Below are positions 32,985-42,310 of a stretch of DNA of 64,000 nt, one piece after another. This stretch comes from Pseudomonas asuensis (GTDB taxonomy: Bacteria > Pseudomonadota > Gammaproteobacteria > Pseudomonadales > Pseudomonadaceae): assembly GCF_014646755.1 (NCBI RefSeq), contig NZ_BMNW01000007.1, positions 159,202 through 223,201 on the forward strand, given 5' to 3'. Position 1 is the first letter of the stretch; each line of letters opens with the position of its first letter. Below the pieces are notes generated by a model, which searched no databases, was not told where the DNA came from, and saw nothing but the letters and a program-made list of their open reading frames with translations. A program made the position numbers and the translations under genes.

Positions 32985-35900
32985 CTATGAGTTCATTAAT
33001 TCGTCAACGCGCGCTGCAAGCGTATCGATTGCGAAAGGCTTGGTCAGGATTTGCATCCCATGCTCAAGATGGCCGTTGCCAATAGCTGCGTTTTCGGCAT
33101 ACCCCGTAATGAACAGGATCTTCAAGTCAGGCCGGACCTCTCGTCCTGCATCGGCCATCTGCCGGCCATTCATACCGCCGGGCAAACCAACATCTGTGAC
33201 CAGTAAGTCAATAGGCACATCGGACTGCAATATTTTAAGCCCTGCGATGCTGTCAGCGGCCTCAATGACCGAATAGCCTAAGTCGCCCAGAATATCTGTT
33301 ACCAGCATACGTACGGTGGGCTCATCATCTACAATCAGCACCGTTTCTGCGTTTTCTGCATTCTGAACCGCTGTCTTTTCTATGCCGCCCTCGTCCGCAG
33401 GCGCATCACCAAGGTGACGTGGCAAGTAGATGCATACTGTGGTTCCCTGGCCAAGCTCAGAGTAGATGCGAACCTGGCCACCCGACTGCCGGGCAAAACC
33501 ATAAATCATGGAAAGACCAAGACCGGTGCCTTTGCCGATCGGCTTAGTGGTAAAAAACGGCTCAAACACTCGCGCTACCACGTCTGGCGACATGCCAATA
33601 CCGGTATCGGTAACGCATAGGGACAGGTATTGTCCTTCCTGTAGTTCATGGTTACGGGCCACCTCGTGATCCATCCAGCGATTGGCCGTCTCAATGGTTA
33701 TGCGTCCTCCCATGGGCATGGCATCACGGGCATTAATACAAAGGTTCAGGAGAGCGTTTTCAAGCTGACTGGCGTCGACGAGGGCAGGCCACAGATTGGC
33801 TGCACCCACTGCCTCGATGGCAATACTGGGACCAACAGTACGCTGGATCAGGTCCGTCATACTCTCAATCAATCTGTTCACGTTGGTGGGGCGCGGATCA
33901 AGCGTCTGGCGCCTTGAGAAGGCAAGAAGGCGGTGCGTCAGCGCAGCAGCCCGCTTCGCTGCGCCCTGTGCCGCAACCATATACCGATCAATGTCCTTCA
34001 ACCGGCCCTGGGCAATCCGGATGTTCATTAACTCCAGCGCGCCTGTAATACCTGCCAGCAGGTTGTTGAAGTCGTGTGCAAGGCCGCCTGTAAGTTGTCC
34101 GACCGCCTCCATCTTCTGGGACTGCCGCAGCTTTTCCTCCGCCAGCATCAACTCAGCTGAGCGTTCTGCAACACGTTGTTCAAGCGTTTCGTTAAGCGCA
34201 CGTAATGCTGCCGTTGCCCGATCACGTTCCGCTTCGACGGCGCGGCGCTCCTCAACGTCAATAAGGACGCCCGGAAAGCTCAGGGGCGTGCCATCTTCAG
34301 CATGCTCAACCCGGCCGTTTGCCTCAATCCAATAATAGTTTCCATCAGTGCGACGCACACGGTATTGATGAGCGTAAGCACCGCCTCGGGCAATGACTTC
34401 ACGGATGGCGGTTTCCAGGCCCTCTCTATCATCAGGGTGGACAGTCGCCACTACCTGCTCAAGGCTAAGGCCTTTGCGGCCAAGCGCAGGATCAAGGCCA
34501 AACGTCCAGGCGAAGGCTTCATCGACAGTAAACTGGTCGCTGGGAAGATCCCAGAACCATGTACCGATGATTGCACCTGCGGCCAAGGCAAGCTGAACGC
34601 GCTGCACGTTCTCGCGTGCGAGCGCCTCGCTGGTGCGCAGGCGCTCTTCTGCAATGCGCCTTTCGGTAACGTCATTGAAAAGAATCGCAATCTGACGCTG
34701 ACTCGGGTCACCAATTCGAATGGCCCGTACGTCGAACCATCGCTCAAACGTATTGGCGTAATTTTCAAAACTCGCGGGCTCTCCGGTTTTTGCTACATGT
34801 CCATAGGTCTCAAACCAGAAGCGCTCAAGATCCGGTGCGAATTCGGTCACCCATTTGCCGCGGAGATTGACGCCAGCCTGACGTTCAAATGCAGGGTTCG
34901 CCTCAAGAAAGCGGTAATCGATTGGCTCATCATCCTCATCAAATTTGACCTCCACGATGGCAAACGCCGAGCCGATCGTATCTAGGATCACCCGGAAGCG
35001 CTCTTCGCTCTGGCGCAAGGCCGTTTCTGCGGTACGTATCGGCGTCAGGTCAAGCATGGCGCCGATCATTCGGCTGGGACGGCCTTCGTTGTCGCGAATA
35101 ATATGGCCTCGATCGAAGACGTCAGCGTAGGAGCCATCTGCCCGCTGGAAGCGGTACTCGTCGGTCCAGGCGATGCTGGTGCTATCAATCACTGCGTGAA
35201 TCGAGGCGTTAATGCGGGCTCTGTCATCTGGATGAATTTGAGCCAGCCACCAATTCCCGGTCGATTCCAGACCGTCAAGCGTATGTCCGTAGGCAGTCGT
35301 TAACGCCTCATTCCAAACGACGTGATTGGTAGCAAAGTCCCATTCCCAGACCGCGTTGCTGGTGGCCTCGGAAACCAGTCGATAACGCTCCTGGGTTTCT
35401 TTTATGGTGGTGGCCGCCAAATGCTCCGTCGTGCGGTCACGCAGGATTTTTACAAAACCCAGGGGTGTATCGTCATCGTCGGTTAGTGAGATCAGCTCAC
35501 CAGAGGCCCAGAACCGTTGGCCATCCTTTCGCAGATACCAGCGTTCATCCCGAGCCTGTCCATTCTCCAGTGCTCGCTCCACCTCCTGCTTTATATAGCC
35601 GCTGTGGCGATCCTCGAGAGTGAAGAGCCGCGAGGTGTCCTGACCTCGCATTTCATCAGCGCTCCAACCCATGATCTGCTCTGCACCGGGATTCCAGTCA
35701 GTGATGAGCCCCAAAGGGTCGGTTACTACAATGGCAAACTCGGTTACGCTTTCAAGAATGGCGTGTTTACGGGCTTTGCTAAAGGCCAGCATTGCCTGGC
35801 TGGCCTCCAATTTCGTAGTGAGGCTCTGTCTCTGTTCACGCGCGTGGCTCAACTGGACGTATTGAGTTGTTTCAGCCTCGTCGCTACGACTAAGGGAACC

Positions 35901-36017
35901 ACCACCTGAGGCATCTACCTGCGCGTTCAGCTGACGTTCCTCCAGGGCTGCCCGGAGACGTATTACCTCTGCTTCAAGCTCCTCTCGCGTCAGGGTGTTC
36001 AGGGCTGGCCTACTCAT
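32985..36017 (-). CDS. PAS-rich hybrid sensor histidine kinase/response regulator
   Basis: A 1,010-residue soluble hybrid kinase with no membrane helices, so it senses a cytoplasmic cue. Order of domains: an N-terminal coiled coil (about 1-85); four PAS/PAC modules (about 90-205, 210-330, 335-455 and 460-590), with PAC-type GFVKILRDRTTEH and YYWIEANGRVEHAEDGTPLSFPGVLIDVEERR; a short coiled coil; the kinase core with phospho-acceptor His648 in GGLAHDFNNLL, N-box NLCINARDAM and G-boxes DTGIGM and GKGTGLGLSM; and a C-terminal receiver with phospho-acceptor Asp942 in LLVTDVGLPG and DDEP at its start. The DFNNLL subtype usually signals to a separate regulator or a phosphotransfer protein; none is adjacent. 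Ligands and target are unknown. Confidence 0.92.
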   Translation of the reverse strand: MSRPALNTLTREELEAEVIRLRAALEERQLNAQVDASGGGSLSRSDEAETTQYVQLSHAREQRQSLTTKLEASQAMLAFSKARKHAILESVTEFAIVVTDPLGLITDWNPGAEQIMGWSADEMRGQDTSRLFTLEDRHSGYIKQEVERALENGQARDERWYLRKDGQRFWASGELISLTDDDDTPLGFVKILRDRTTEHLAATTIKETQERYRLVSEATSNAVWEWDFATNHVVWNEALTTAYGHTLDGLESTGNWWLAQIHPDDRARINASIHAVIDSTSIAWTDEYRFQRADGSYADVFDRGHIIRDNEGRPSRMIGAMLDLTPIRTAETALRQSEERFRVILDTIGSAFAIVEVKFDEDDEPIDYRFLEANPAFERQAGVNLRGKWVTEFAPDLERFWFETYGHVAKTGEPASFENYANTFERWFDVRAIRIGDPSQRQIAILFNDVTERRIAEERLRTSEALARENVQRVQLALAAGAIIGTWFWDLPSDQFTVDEAFAWTFGLDPALGRKGLSLEQVVATVHPDDREGLETAIREVIARGGAYAHQYRVRRTDGNYYWIEANGRVEHAEDGTPLSFPGVLIDVEERRAVEAERDRATAALRALNETLEQRVAERSAELMLAEEKLRQSQKMEAVGQLTGGLAHDFNNLLAGITGALELMNIRIAQGRLKDIDRYMVAAQGAAKRAAALTHRLLAFSRRQTLDPRPTNVNRLIESMTDLIQRTVGPSIAIEAVGAANLWPALVDASQLENALLNLCINARDAMPMGGRITIETANRWMDHEVARNHELQEGQYLSLCVTDTGIGMSPDVVARVFEPFFTTKPIGKGTGLGLSMIYGFARQSGGQVRIYSELGQGTTVCIYLPRHLGDAPADEGGIEKTAVQNAENAETVLIVDDEPTVRMLVTDILGDLGYSVIEAADSIAGLKILQSDVPIDLLVTDVGLPGGMNGRQMADAGREVRPDLKILFITGYAENAAIGNGHLEHGMQILTKPFAIDTLAARVDELMNS

Positions 36018-36487
36018 GTATCAACGGTTCCTTATCTCTGAGCTTTACTCGTAACGTACGTTGTGCCACGCAATCAGGATTGAGGATGGACATCAGTAGG
36101 AAAGCAAGGTTGGAAGCAAACAGCGGGATTATGTGGCAAAGCTAATTGATCCAATACCAACGGAACGACATAACAGGAAAGCTAAACGCAGAAGGAGACG
36201 AGATTTTAAGTTCTGGTATCCGCCCGCACACGGCATTTTCATTGAGCAAGGCTGACAGGATCGATACGTGTTTGGCAACCCCACATGGACTTGCTTGTAG
36301 CCGAGGTGTAATTCGATTGAGGCAGTTAGGCTTGAGAGAGCGGCTGTAAAATGGCTTATACAGTTGTTTCGTTTACGTCCAGGTAGAGATTGAAAGGCTA
36401 GACTGGCTTACAAATTAGTTACCTTTAAAGGTGCTTTATAGCCTTCAGAGCTGCGCTTTAATGGCTGGTGTAAGACTAATAACTTCA
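36018..36487. other. Intergenic stretch between the hybrid kinase and curlin gene
   Basis: About 470 bases upstream of the kinase. A plus-strand frame at 36146-36349 lacks a ribosome-binding site and protein character and is not accepted. The only structure is the palindrome at its right edge. Confidence 0.45.
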
Positions 36488-36525
36488 TGTCAGTTTATGA
36501 GCATGGCCATGCTCATAAACTGACA
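36488..36525. terminator. Perfect 38-bp palindrome downstream of a curlin-repeat gene
   Basis: Two 19-base arms (TGTCAGTTTATGAGCATGG and its exact complement) meet with no spacer. It begins 28 bases past the curlin stop codon on the minus strand. In RNA it would form a long hairpin capable of ending or stabilising the curlin transcript, though no T-tract follows; the perfect symmetry could also be a protein-binding or cruciform site. Confidence 0.55.
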
Positions 36526-36552
36526 ACCTCAGCGTCCAAACTCACGGAAGCA

Positions 36553-37329
36553 TTATTGAATAACTCTGGCGCTATTACTGACCCCTGATTGAGTTAGTGT
36601 TGTGTCACTACCAGCATAGTGCCGTAGCTGCTCAATATAAGCATTATTGGAGGACCCGGCCTGAGACACAACGCTATGGCTGGCACCCTCATATGACGCC
36701 TGATCGATAGTGGCGCTATTGAAATCACCCACTTGGTCTAACCTGATCGAACCGGTGTATTGCCCACTCTGGGTAATATCAACGTTATTATTGTTTCCTG
36801 TCGTTGTACCGGCAATGGTTTCGACCATGGTGGCTTGATCGATATGGACGATGTTGGCATCACCAGTCACATCATAATCAATGGTGCTTTGTTCTGAACG
36901 TTGTTTAATGGTGACATTGTTGTCGTTGCCCTGAGTGCTGCTACGTATTGTAGAGTCGTAGGAGAAGTCGCGTGATGATACAAACAGCTCATTGTTTGAG
37001 CCGACTTGTGAGGCAGTTATGCGGTTATCGTAACTGGTGTTCTGTATATCGGCACTGTTGTTATCGCCGCTCTGGATCAGGTCGGTTTGGTTGCGGTCAT
37101 TCTCTTGCGTTACTATCGCGCGGTTACCGTCGCCCTGTAATTGCTGAAGGTTGATAACACCACCAGTGCCTTGTTGATGCACAGTGATTTGGCTATTGAT
37201 AGCCGTTTGCTCAATCGATGCAGAGAGATAATCACCGGTTTGAGTGAGTTCTGTTGTATTCCTTGCCGCTAAAGCGGTAAGGCTGATTGACAAGAGGGCC
37301 GTGACGGTAAGTAGTTTCAAACTAAACAT
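36553..37329 (-). CDS. Curlin-repeat (amyloid-like) exported protein
   Basis: A 258-residue exported protein with a signal peptide (MFSLKLLTVTALLSISLTALA) followed by about ten curlin-type repeats with the pattern Q-x-G-x-x-N-x-x: LTQTGDYLSASIEQ, IQSGDNNSADIQN, SQVGSNNELFV, STQGNDNNVTIKQ, TQSGQYTGSIRLDQ, DQVGDFNSATIDQ, SQAGSSNNAYIEQ, TQSGVSNSARVIQ. These repeats build the cross-beta helix of CsgA/CsgB. It ends like CsgB-type proteins in a repeat and not in a separate domain. GGAG six bases before ATG 37329 fixes the start. No csgEFG or csgD homologue is near, so its export route is unknown. A possible function is biofilm amyloid or nucleation; this is inference. Confidence 0.82.
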   Translation of the reverse strand: MFSLKLLTVTALLSISLTALAARNTTELTQTGDYLSASIEQTAINSQITVHQQGTGGVINLQQLQGDGNRAIVTQENDRNQTDLIQSGDNNSADIQNTSYDNRITASQVGSNNELFVSSRDFSYDSTIRSSTQGNDNNVTIKQRSEQSTIDYDVTGDANIVHIDQATMVETIAGTTTGNNNNVDITQSGQYTGSIRLDQVGDFNSATIDQASYEGASHSVVSQAGSSNNAYIEQLRHYAGSDTTLTQSGVSNSARVIQ

Positions 37330-37763
37330 AGTGAACTCCATCCTTTCCATGAAAAGCCGATTGCGATTGAGACGAACCGAAACCTGATTGTCAGGCAGCG
37401 CTCAACACCAGGCTATCGCTCTAAAGAGTGGAAACAATGCCGCTTGGCGCGTTAAAGGATTAGCTCTACGCTACGGTTTGATTTTATAAGGACGTGTTTT
37501 TACCCGCTGTAAGGTATTGCAACACGAAAAGCAGGATTTAATATCCCGTCGTCGCGAATGCTGCCGCTGGTTACAGGGCTGGATGGCTGGCCCGCGATCA
37601 CCGGTGGCCTGCTGGTTATCAGACCTAATCGCGGCGCGCTCAATTTGTAAGTCACGTTCATACATTGATTTTCTTTTAAGAGTAAGAGCTGCTGACGCCA
37701 AGCGTGCGTGCAGATCAGCACGGATAGATGGTTTTAATTTCTTCAAGCTGTGGTGTCTATCGC
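37330..37763. other. Intergenic stretch with no supported gene
   Basis: About 430 bases. Overlapping short frames near 37470-37920 occur on both strands but have neither start signals nor family character. The left end contains the promoter region of the curlin-repeat gene. Confidence 0.4.
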
Positions 37764-38216
37764 TTATCCCTTACCAAGCGGGTGGTTTTCCTGCGGCTGG
37801 GGATGACGTATGGACAAGCACAGGATTAAGGCTAGTACGCCACAGAGGGCAATTGTGGCCGGAAGTGATGTTATTTCAGCGACTGCAAGGCTCACGACAT
37901 AACCGATTCCCGCCACCATGACGTAATGCATGACACCCATCAGCGCTGATGCAACACCGGCCTGCTTACCTGCGTCTGCCATAGTGAGCGCAGTAAGGTT
38001 GCCAAAATTCAGACCTGGCGCGCTGATGACAAGCGCAAGCACACTGCCATAAACGCCCGGTGTCACCTGTTCAGCCTGAGCCAGCAGAAACAGACCAAGA
38101 CCAGACGCGGCATTGAGACCCATGCCCACCAACATGATCAGCCGGACGCTCCATCCATGCTGAGCAACTGCTTGCTGACGAGACCCCCGATTACCAGTCC
38201 TACCGCATTTGCCGCT
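37764..38216 (-). pseudogene. Truncated, frameshifted MFS drug-transporter remnant (C-terminal end)
   Basis: The last ~150 codons of a Bcr/CflA-like MFS exporter. The distal frame reads MLVGMGLNAASGLGLFLLAQ through PGLNFGNLTALTMADAGKQAGVASALMGVMHYVMVAGIGYVVSLA, typical of helices 9-12. Directly upstream in another frame is AANAVGLVIGGLVSKQLL, the expected preceding helix, so a frameshift separates them near 38160. The remnant begins immediately at the stop codon of the GGDEF-EAL gene, which implies that a deletion joined the two and removed the first two thirds of the transporter. Confidence 0.75.
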
Positions 38217-39907
38217 TAGTCATCCTCGCCTCCCCAAGAGGGCACACGAGAATAATGCTCGACCCATTTAATGACTTGATCAGCAGGCATAGGCCGGGCG
38301 ATGCCATATCCCTGGGCTAGCTGGCACCCTAATTCGAGCAGCCTTTTACCTTGGGAGCGCGTCTCGACACCCTCAGCCAATACTTCGCGATCGAACGCTT
38401 TGGACAGGCCAATAATGGCTTCGGAGAGTGCCAGGTCTTCCTTGTCGGTCAGGATATCGCGCACGAACGACTGATCGATCTTGATGGTTTGTGCCGGCAA
38501 GCGCTTAAGGTAGCTCAGGGAGGAGTAACCCGTCCCAAAGTCATCCAGTGAAAAGGTTACCCCCATGTCCTGACAGGCTATCAGGCAATGGCTGACATGC
38601 TCCATGTTTTCGATGGCAGTAGATTCGACGATTTCAATATCCAGCAGATTGGGCGGCACCTCCGGGTAGCGGTCCAGAAGCATACGCAGACGCTCGACAA
38701 AATTAGGCTTTTGAAAATGCCGAGCGGCAATATTCACGCTGACCGACCACTTATGGCCCAGCAAACGCCAGTGTTTGATCTGGCGCAAGGCTTGATCGAT
38801 GACCCATTCTCCAATTTCTACAATCAGGTCATTGCGTTCGACAAATGGCAGAAACTGAAGGGGAGGGACCAGTCCTTCATAAGGACTCTGCCACCGTAGC
38901 AAGGCCTCAAAGCCAATAATTTCACTGGTCTGCAGGTTGACCTTGGGCTGGTAATACAGGCGCAGCTCCTGCCTCATCAAGGCCTGTTCCAGACGTGCCA
39001 GTATAAGGGACGCTGCCAGGGCCTCATTGTTGGTAGGCACGTCGAAAATCTGGAAGCGGTTTCGCCCGCTTTGCTTAGCCTGATACATGGCCTGGTCGGC
39101 ATGGCGAAGCAGCATATCCGGGTCTTCATTATCGTTGGGGTAGATGGTGACGCCGATGCTACCTGCAATCTCCAACATCTGGCCGTCGACCTCATAGGGA
39201 TGAGAAAGCGTTTCGAGTAGCCGACGCAGACTGATAGGAAGTGTTTGTAACTGGATATCATTAAGGATCAGGACAAACTCGTCCCCTCCCATTCGCGCTA
39301 GCGTGTCTTCTTCGCGAAGCGTTTCCTTCAACCGGTTAGCGACCTCTACTAACAGGCGGTCCCCAATGGCGTGCCCATAGGTGTCGTTAATGGCTTTGAA
39401 CCCATCAAGGTCGAGCATACCCAGCGCCAACAGCCGATGGTGACGACGGGCTGCTGAGATGGCCATGCCCAGACGTTCATGCAACAGTGCCCGGTTGGGC
39501 AAGCCGGTCAATACATCATGAGAGGCCCGCCACTGCAGAGCTTGGAGCAGCTCTTGGTGCTCGGTTACATCGAAGCGTATGGAAATATACTTGACGATTT
39601 TTTGTGTAGCGTCATCAGTGATCGGCACAATTGTGCTATTCACCCAATAGAGAGAGCCATCCTTGCGGCGATTGCAAATCTCGCCTTTCCAGATGTCTCC
39701 TTTTGTGATGGTTGACCAGATACTGTCGTAGAACTCTTGGGGGTGCTGGCCTGAATTCAGAATACGATGATTGGAGCCTAACAGCTCTTCTTTGGTATAA
39801 CCCGAAACGGCGCAGAACTGATCGTTGACGTAGGTAATGGTCCCGTCAGGATCAGTTTCGGAAAAAATGGCAGCCGCATCTACCGCTGTCCTGTATTTAT
39901 CGGTCAT
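38216..39907 (-). CDS. PAS-GGDEF-EAL cyclic-di-GMP signalling protein
   Basis: A 563-residue cytoplasmic protein with three modules: PAS/PAC at about 8-120 (FSETDPDGTITYVNDQFCAVSGYTKEELLG, WKGEICNRRKDGSLYWVNSTIVPI), GGDEF at about 130-295 with an intact GGDEF at residues 207-211 and an intact first motif LDLDGFKAINDTYGH, and EAL at about 305-550 with Glu334 in FEALLRW, DDFGTGYSSLSYL and LAEGVET. Both catalytic domains look complete, so it may make and break c-di-GMP depending on the PAS signal. The PAS domain resembles aerotaxis-type FAD/heme PAS modules of the family, but the cofactor is not certain. It is monocistronic; its 3' end abuts a transporter remnant. Confidence 0.92.
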   Translation of the reverse strand: MTDKYRTAVDAAAIFSETDPDGTITYVNDQFCAVSGYTKEELLGSNHRILNSGQHPQEFYDSIWSTITKGDIWKGEICNRRKDGSLYWVNSTIVPITDDATQKIVKYISIRFDVTEHQELLQALQWRASHDVLTGLPNRALLHERLGMAISAARRHHRLLALGMLDLDGFKAINDTYGHAIGDRLLVEVANRLKETLREEDTLARMGGDEFVLILNDIQLQTLPISLRRLLETLSHPYEVDGQMLEIAGSIGVTIYPNDNEDPDMLLRHADQAMYQAKQSGRNRFQIFDVPTNNEALAASLILARLEQALMRQELRLYYQPKVNLQTSEIIGFEALLRWQSPYEGLVPPLQFLPFVERNDLIVEIGEWVIDQALRQIKHWRLLGHKWSVSVNIAARHFQKPNFVERLRMLLDRYPEVPPNLLDIEIVESTAIENMEHVSHCLIACQDMGVTFSLDDFGTGYSSLSYLKRLPAQTIKIDQSFVRDILTDKEDLALSEAIIGLSKAFDREVLAEGVETRSQGKRLLELGCQLAQGYGIARPMPADQVIKWVEHYSRVPSWGGEDD

Positions 39908-40454
39908 GTTAGATAGCTACTACCGCAGAGATGAGATTCAAGCAGCTTGATCTATCGAAGCGCTTCCCGCATACCGAAGCCAAGATTAAGTACCCTGATA
40001 AAATCCCGGCTTATAACGACGTTAGCACCCCCTCGGCAGTTTGTGCCTGCTACAGGTACACCGTTGATCCGATAATCGATATCCTGAGTCAGCCAGAGAA
40101 ATCGCATCCGCTTCTCTGACCTGTTTGGTCAAGGCATAGCGAGCCTTGCTCCCGTTCATGCTTGCAGCGCTATTGTTTTTGGGTGGAACCTTTCTGGCGT
40201 CATGCAGGTATTTGTGCCCGCGGCCCCCAGCTCAGCGGTCAAATTGCCCAAAAAGCGGTGACGCGGCTGGCCCAACTCACCCGAGATGCTTGGCTAGGCG
40301 GGCATATTGGCGGGCAGGTGGGCTGATTCATACGGCCTGGATTGGTGCGTTAATGGTTCTGTTTGCACTGGGACTAACAGCGCTAAGCGGCCGTCTGGAT
40401 CAGCGAATACCCTCACACATTACATTCACGCCAAATCATCGATAGGAGCCATTT
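39908..40454. other. Region before the LLM oxidoreductase, possible small membrane ORF
   Basis: About 550 bases. A plus-strand frame (ATG at 40158 to 40445) would encode a ~95-residue protein with two hydrophobic segments (LAALLFLGGTFLAS and LIHTAWIGALMVLFALGLTALSG) separated by an unusual Cys/Pro/Arg-rich stretch. It has no ribosome-binding site or family match and may be a decayed membrane-protein gene. The rest shows nothing. Confidence 0.35.
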
Positions 40455-41381
40455 ATGTCATCCGCACTAAAGGCATTGACTGCTGAAGGCTTCAGCATTG
40501 GTATTGAGTTGCCTTTGGATAACGACTGGACAATGGCGGGTGGGCTGGCCCGGCGCGAAGCCGGTCGCTTACCCGGCGAGCCTGATCTGGATAAACAGGC
40601 CGAGCTGGCAACACTGGCTGATCGGCTAGGGTATCGCGCACTATGGATACGTGATGTGCCGTTATACGATCCGGATTTCGGTGATGCTGCCCAGGTATTC
40701 GAGGCGTTCAGCTATCTTGGTTATCTTGCAGGCATTACAGAGCGTATCCTGCTTGGCACGGCAGCCATCGTGCTGCCGCTGCGCGAGCCGATTCTGACGA
40801 TGAAGTCTGCAGCTACAATTAATCAGCTGAGCCGGGGGCGTTTGCTCTTGGGGGTTGCCAGTGGAGACAGGCCTGTAGAGTACCCGGTGTTTGGCAAAGG
40901 CTATGACAGCCGCAGCCATGCGTTTCGGTCACAGATCGAGATGTTCCGCGATTGGGGCGCAGCCAAGCTTCCTGCTGGCGTAAAGTTGCTGCCCCGTCCG
41001 ATTGAACCATTACCGCTACTGGTAGCGGGTATGGCCCAGCAACGGCCGGACTGGATTGGTGAACACATGGATGGCTTGCTGGCGTATCCCGGCACGCCGG
41101 CCGAGCATGTTCAGCGCAGTGCCCTCTGGCGCAGCGTAGCAGGTGAGAAGCCATATATCAGCTTTATCCACCTGGATTTGCTGGCAGACCCGAGTGCTCC
41201 GTTGGTGCGCCATCGCTTCGGGATTGCGGCCGGACATAGGGCGCTGATCAACGAGCTTGAGGCCATGAAAGCGGCTGGCGTGCAGCATATCGGCCTGCAG
41301 TTCAGGCGTAACCAACGTCCTGTAGCCGATGCGATGGAAGAGATCGCAGAGCACGTTCTGCCGGTTTTCCATACAGAGTGA
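40455..41381 (+). CDS. LLM-class flavin-dependent oxidoreductase (luciferase-like)
   Basis: A 308-residue TIM-barrel protein of the bacterial luciferase-like monooxygenase family, which uses reduced FMN or F420-like flavin. Family features: LATLADRLGYRALWIRDVPLYDPDFGDAAQVFEAFSYLGYLAGITERILLGTAAIVLPLREPI, INQLSRGRLLLGVASGDRP (the flavin-phosphate segment) and PLLVAGMAQQRPDWIGEHMDGLLAYPG. The wording matches the TIGR03571 subgroup, whose substrate is not known. An AGGAG site eleven bases before ATG 40455 supports the start. No flavin reductase gene is adjacent. Confidence 0.86.
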   Translation: MSSALKALTAEGFSIGIELPLDNDWTMAGGLARREAGRLPGEPDLDKQAELATLADRLGYRALWIRDVPLYDPDFGDAAQVFEAFSYLGYLAGITERILLGTAAIVLPLREPILTMKSAATINQLSRGRLLLGVASGDRPVEYPVFGKGYDSRSHAFRSQIEMFRDWGAAKLPAGVKLLPRPIEPLPLLVAGMAQQRPDWIGEHMDGLLAYPGTPAEHVQRSALWRSVAGEKPYISFIHLDLLADPSAPLVRHRFGIAAGHRALINELEAMKAAGVQHIGLQFRRNQRPVADAMEEIAEHVLPVFHTE

Positions 41382-41439
41382 AGCAATGCCTGGGCTGGCT
41401 GACTGGTTCTGGCATGTAACGTTTAGCCATGAATATCCA

Positions 41440-42003
41440 AAGGGGGGGGCTGGCGCTATATGCGTATTGCCCCTTCAGATGGCCGTCTCTATTGAGAAGC
41501 CAGGCGTCCATAACCTCTCGGACAACAGACCCTGCCACACGCCCCCTCGCTTCACCGTTCCCGATCATAACCCTGGGATCTTCCGCTGGCGCAAACGCAT
41601 TGGAGCGCATGATGGCGGCGTCCAGATCCACCCAGCTATTACCGTTGCGGTTCCAGTTACGGTATTTGTGAGCGTCGTTGGCCAGCTTGTAGTAACCAGA
41701 AGCAAAGATACGCGTGGCCTGTGTGATCACACTTGTATGCAGCCTCGCGATAGCGACCTCTGGTTTGATGATTGACCCGGCGCATAAAACCCACGTAGCA
41801 CCGGCTATAAAGCGGCCGGTCGATCGAGTCCCGGAGCTGGGCATAGTCCTTGAGGCTGATCCCTTTGACGAAGAGGCTAGGGTCGAAGACCCGGGTAGGG
41901 ACTTCGCGTGGGTCCAGCGCTACGATGGCGCCTCTCCGGTCACCCAAGGCGTTTTCGGCAGCCCTCTGCAAGGTGATGTCCTTGCCGGGTATTTGATCTG
42001 ACG
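41440..42003 (-). pseudogene. mrdA: Decayed penicillin-binding protein 2 (mrdA) fragment
   Basis: On the minus strand, reading from about 42000 downward, three PBP2 blocks appear in order but in different frames. First, IPGKDITLQRAAENALGDRRGAIVALDPR, then FDPSLFVKGISLKDYAQLRDSIDRPLYSR; second, after a frameshift near 41810, SIIKPEVAIA (the catalytic STIK box with Ser-Thr changed), then SGYYKLANDAHKYRNWNRNGNSWVDLDAAIMRSN; third, after loss of about 200 codons, FAPAEDPRVMIGNGEARGRVAGSVVREVMDAWLLNRDG, the C-terminal end. Deletions, shifts and a changed active site show it is a dead copy. A functional mrdA must exist elsewhere. No transposase flanks it. Confidence 0.8.
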
Positions 42004-42310
42004 TAGGGAAACTTAATAACCGTTCACGTCCAGTGGATGACTAACCTACCTATGCCTCAAATATCACCAGTATCTACGCCGATCAATCAGAAACAGCTCT
42101 CCAAACAGAGCAGACCAGACAGCCGGCATTGCGTTATGCCGTAACTTCTTTCTCCTTACCCAGTCGAAAAAAGCAAGAATGACGCCAAGCGCTATAGTTC
42201 ATTGTGCTTCGCAGGTATATCCCTTAACCACTGAAAACAATCAATCCTGCAGGTGTGACTCCTTTAGTAATAACAATGAACCTATGTAAAAGCATGGGGC
42301 GGAGCAAACA
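42004..42310. other. Intergenic stretch upstream of the binding-protein gene
   Basis: About 300 bases holding no gene. GGGGCGGAG just before 42311 serves as the ribosome-binding site of the next gene. A clear promoter or operator could not be picked out. Confidence 0.4.

Noticed and set aside
36553-37329. Assignment as csgA or csgB
   Set aside because: Repeat type fits, but the length, the missing csg neighbours and the absence of a clear CsgB terminal repeat do not allow the symbol.
37471-37746. Small basic protein on the minus strand
   Set aside because: It starts with TTG without a ribosome-binding site and has a biased Arg/Gln/Cys composition typical of non-coding frames.
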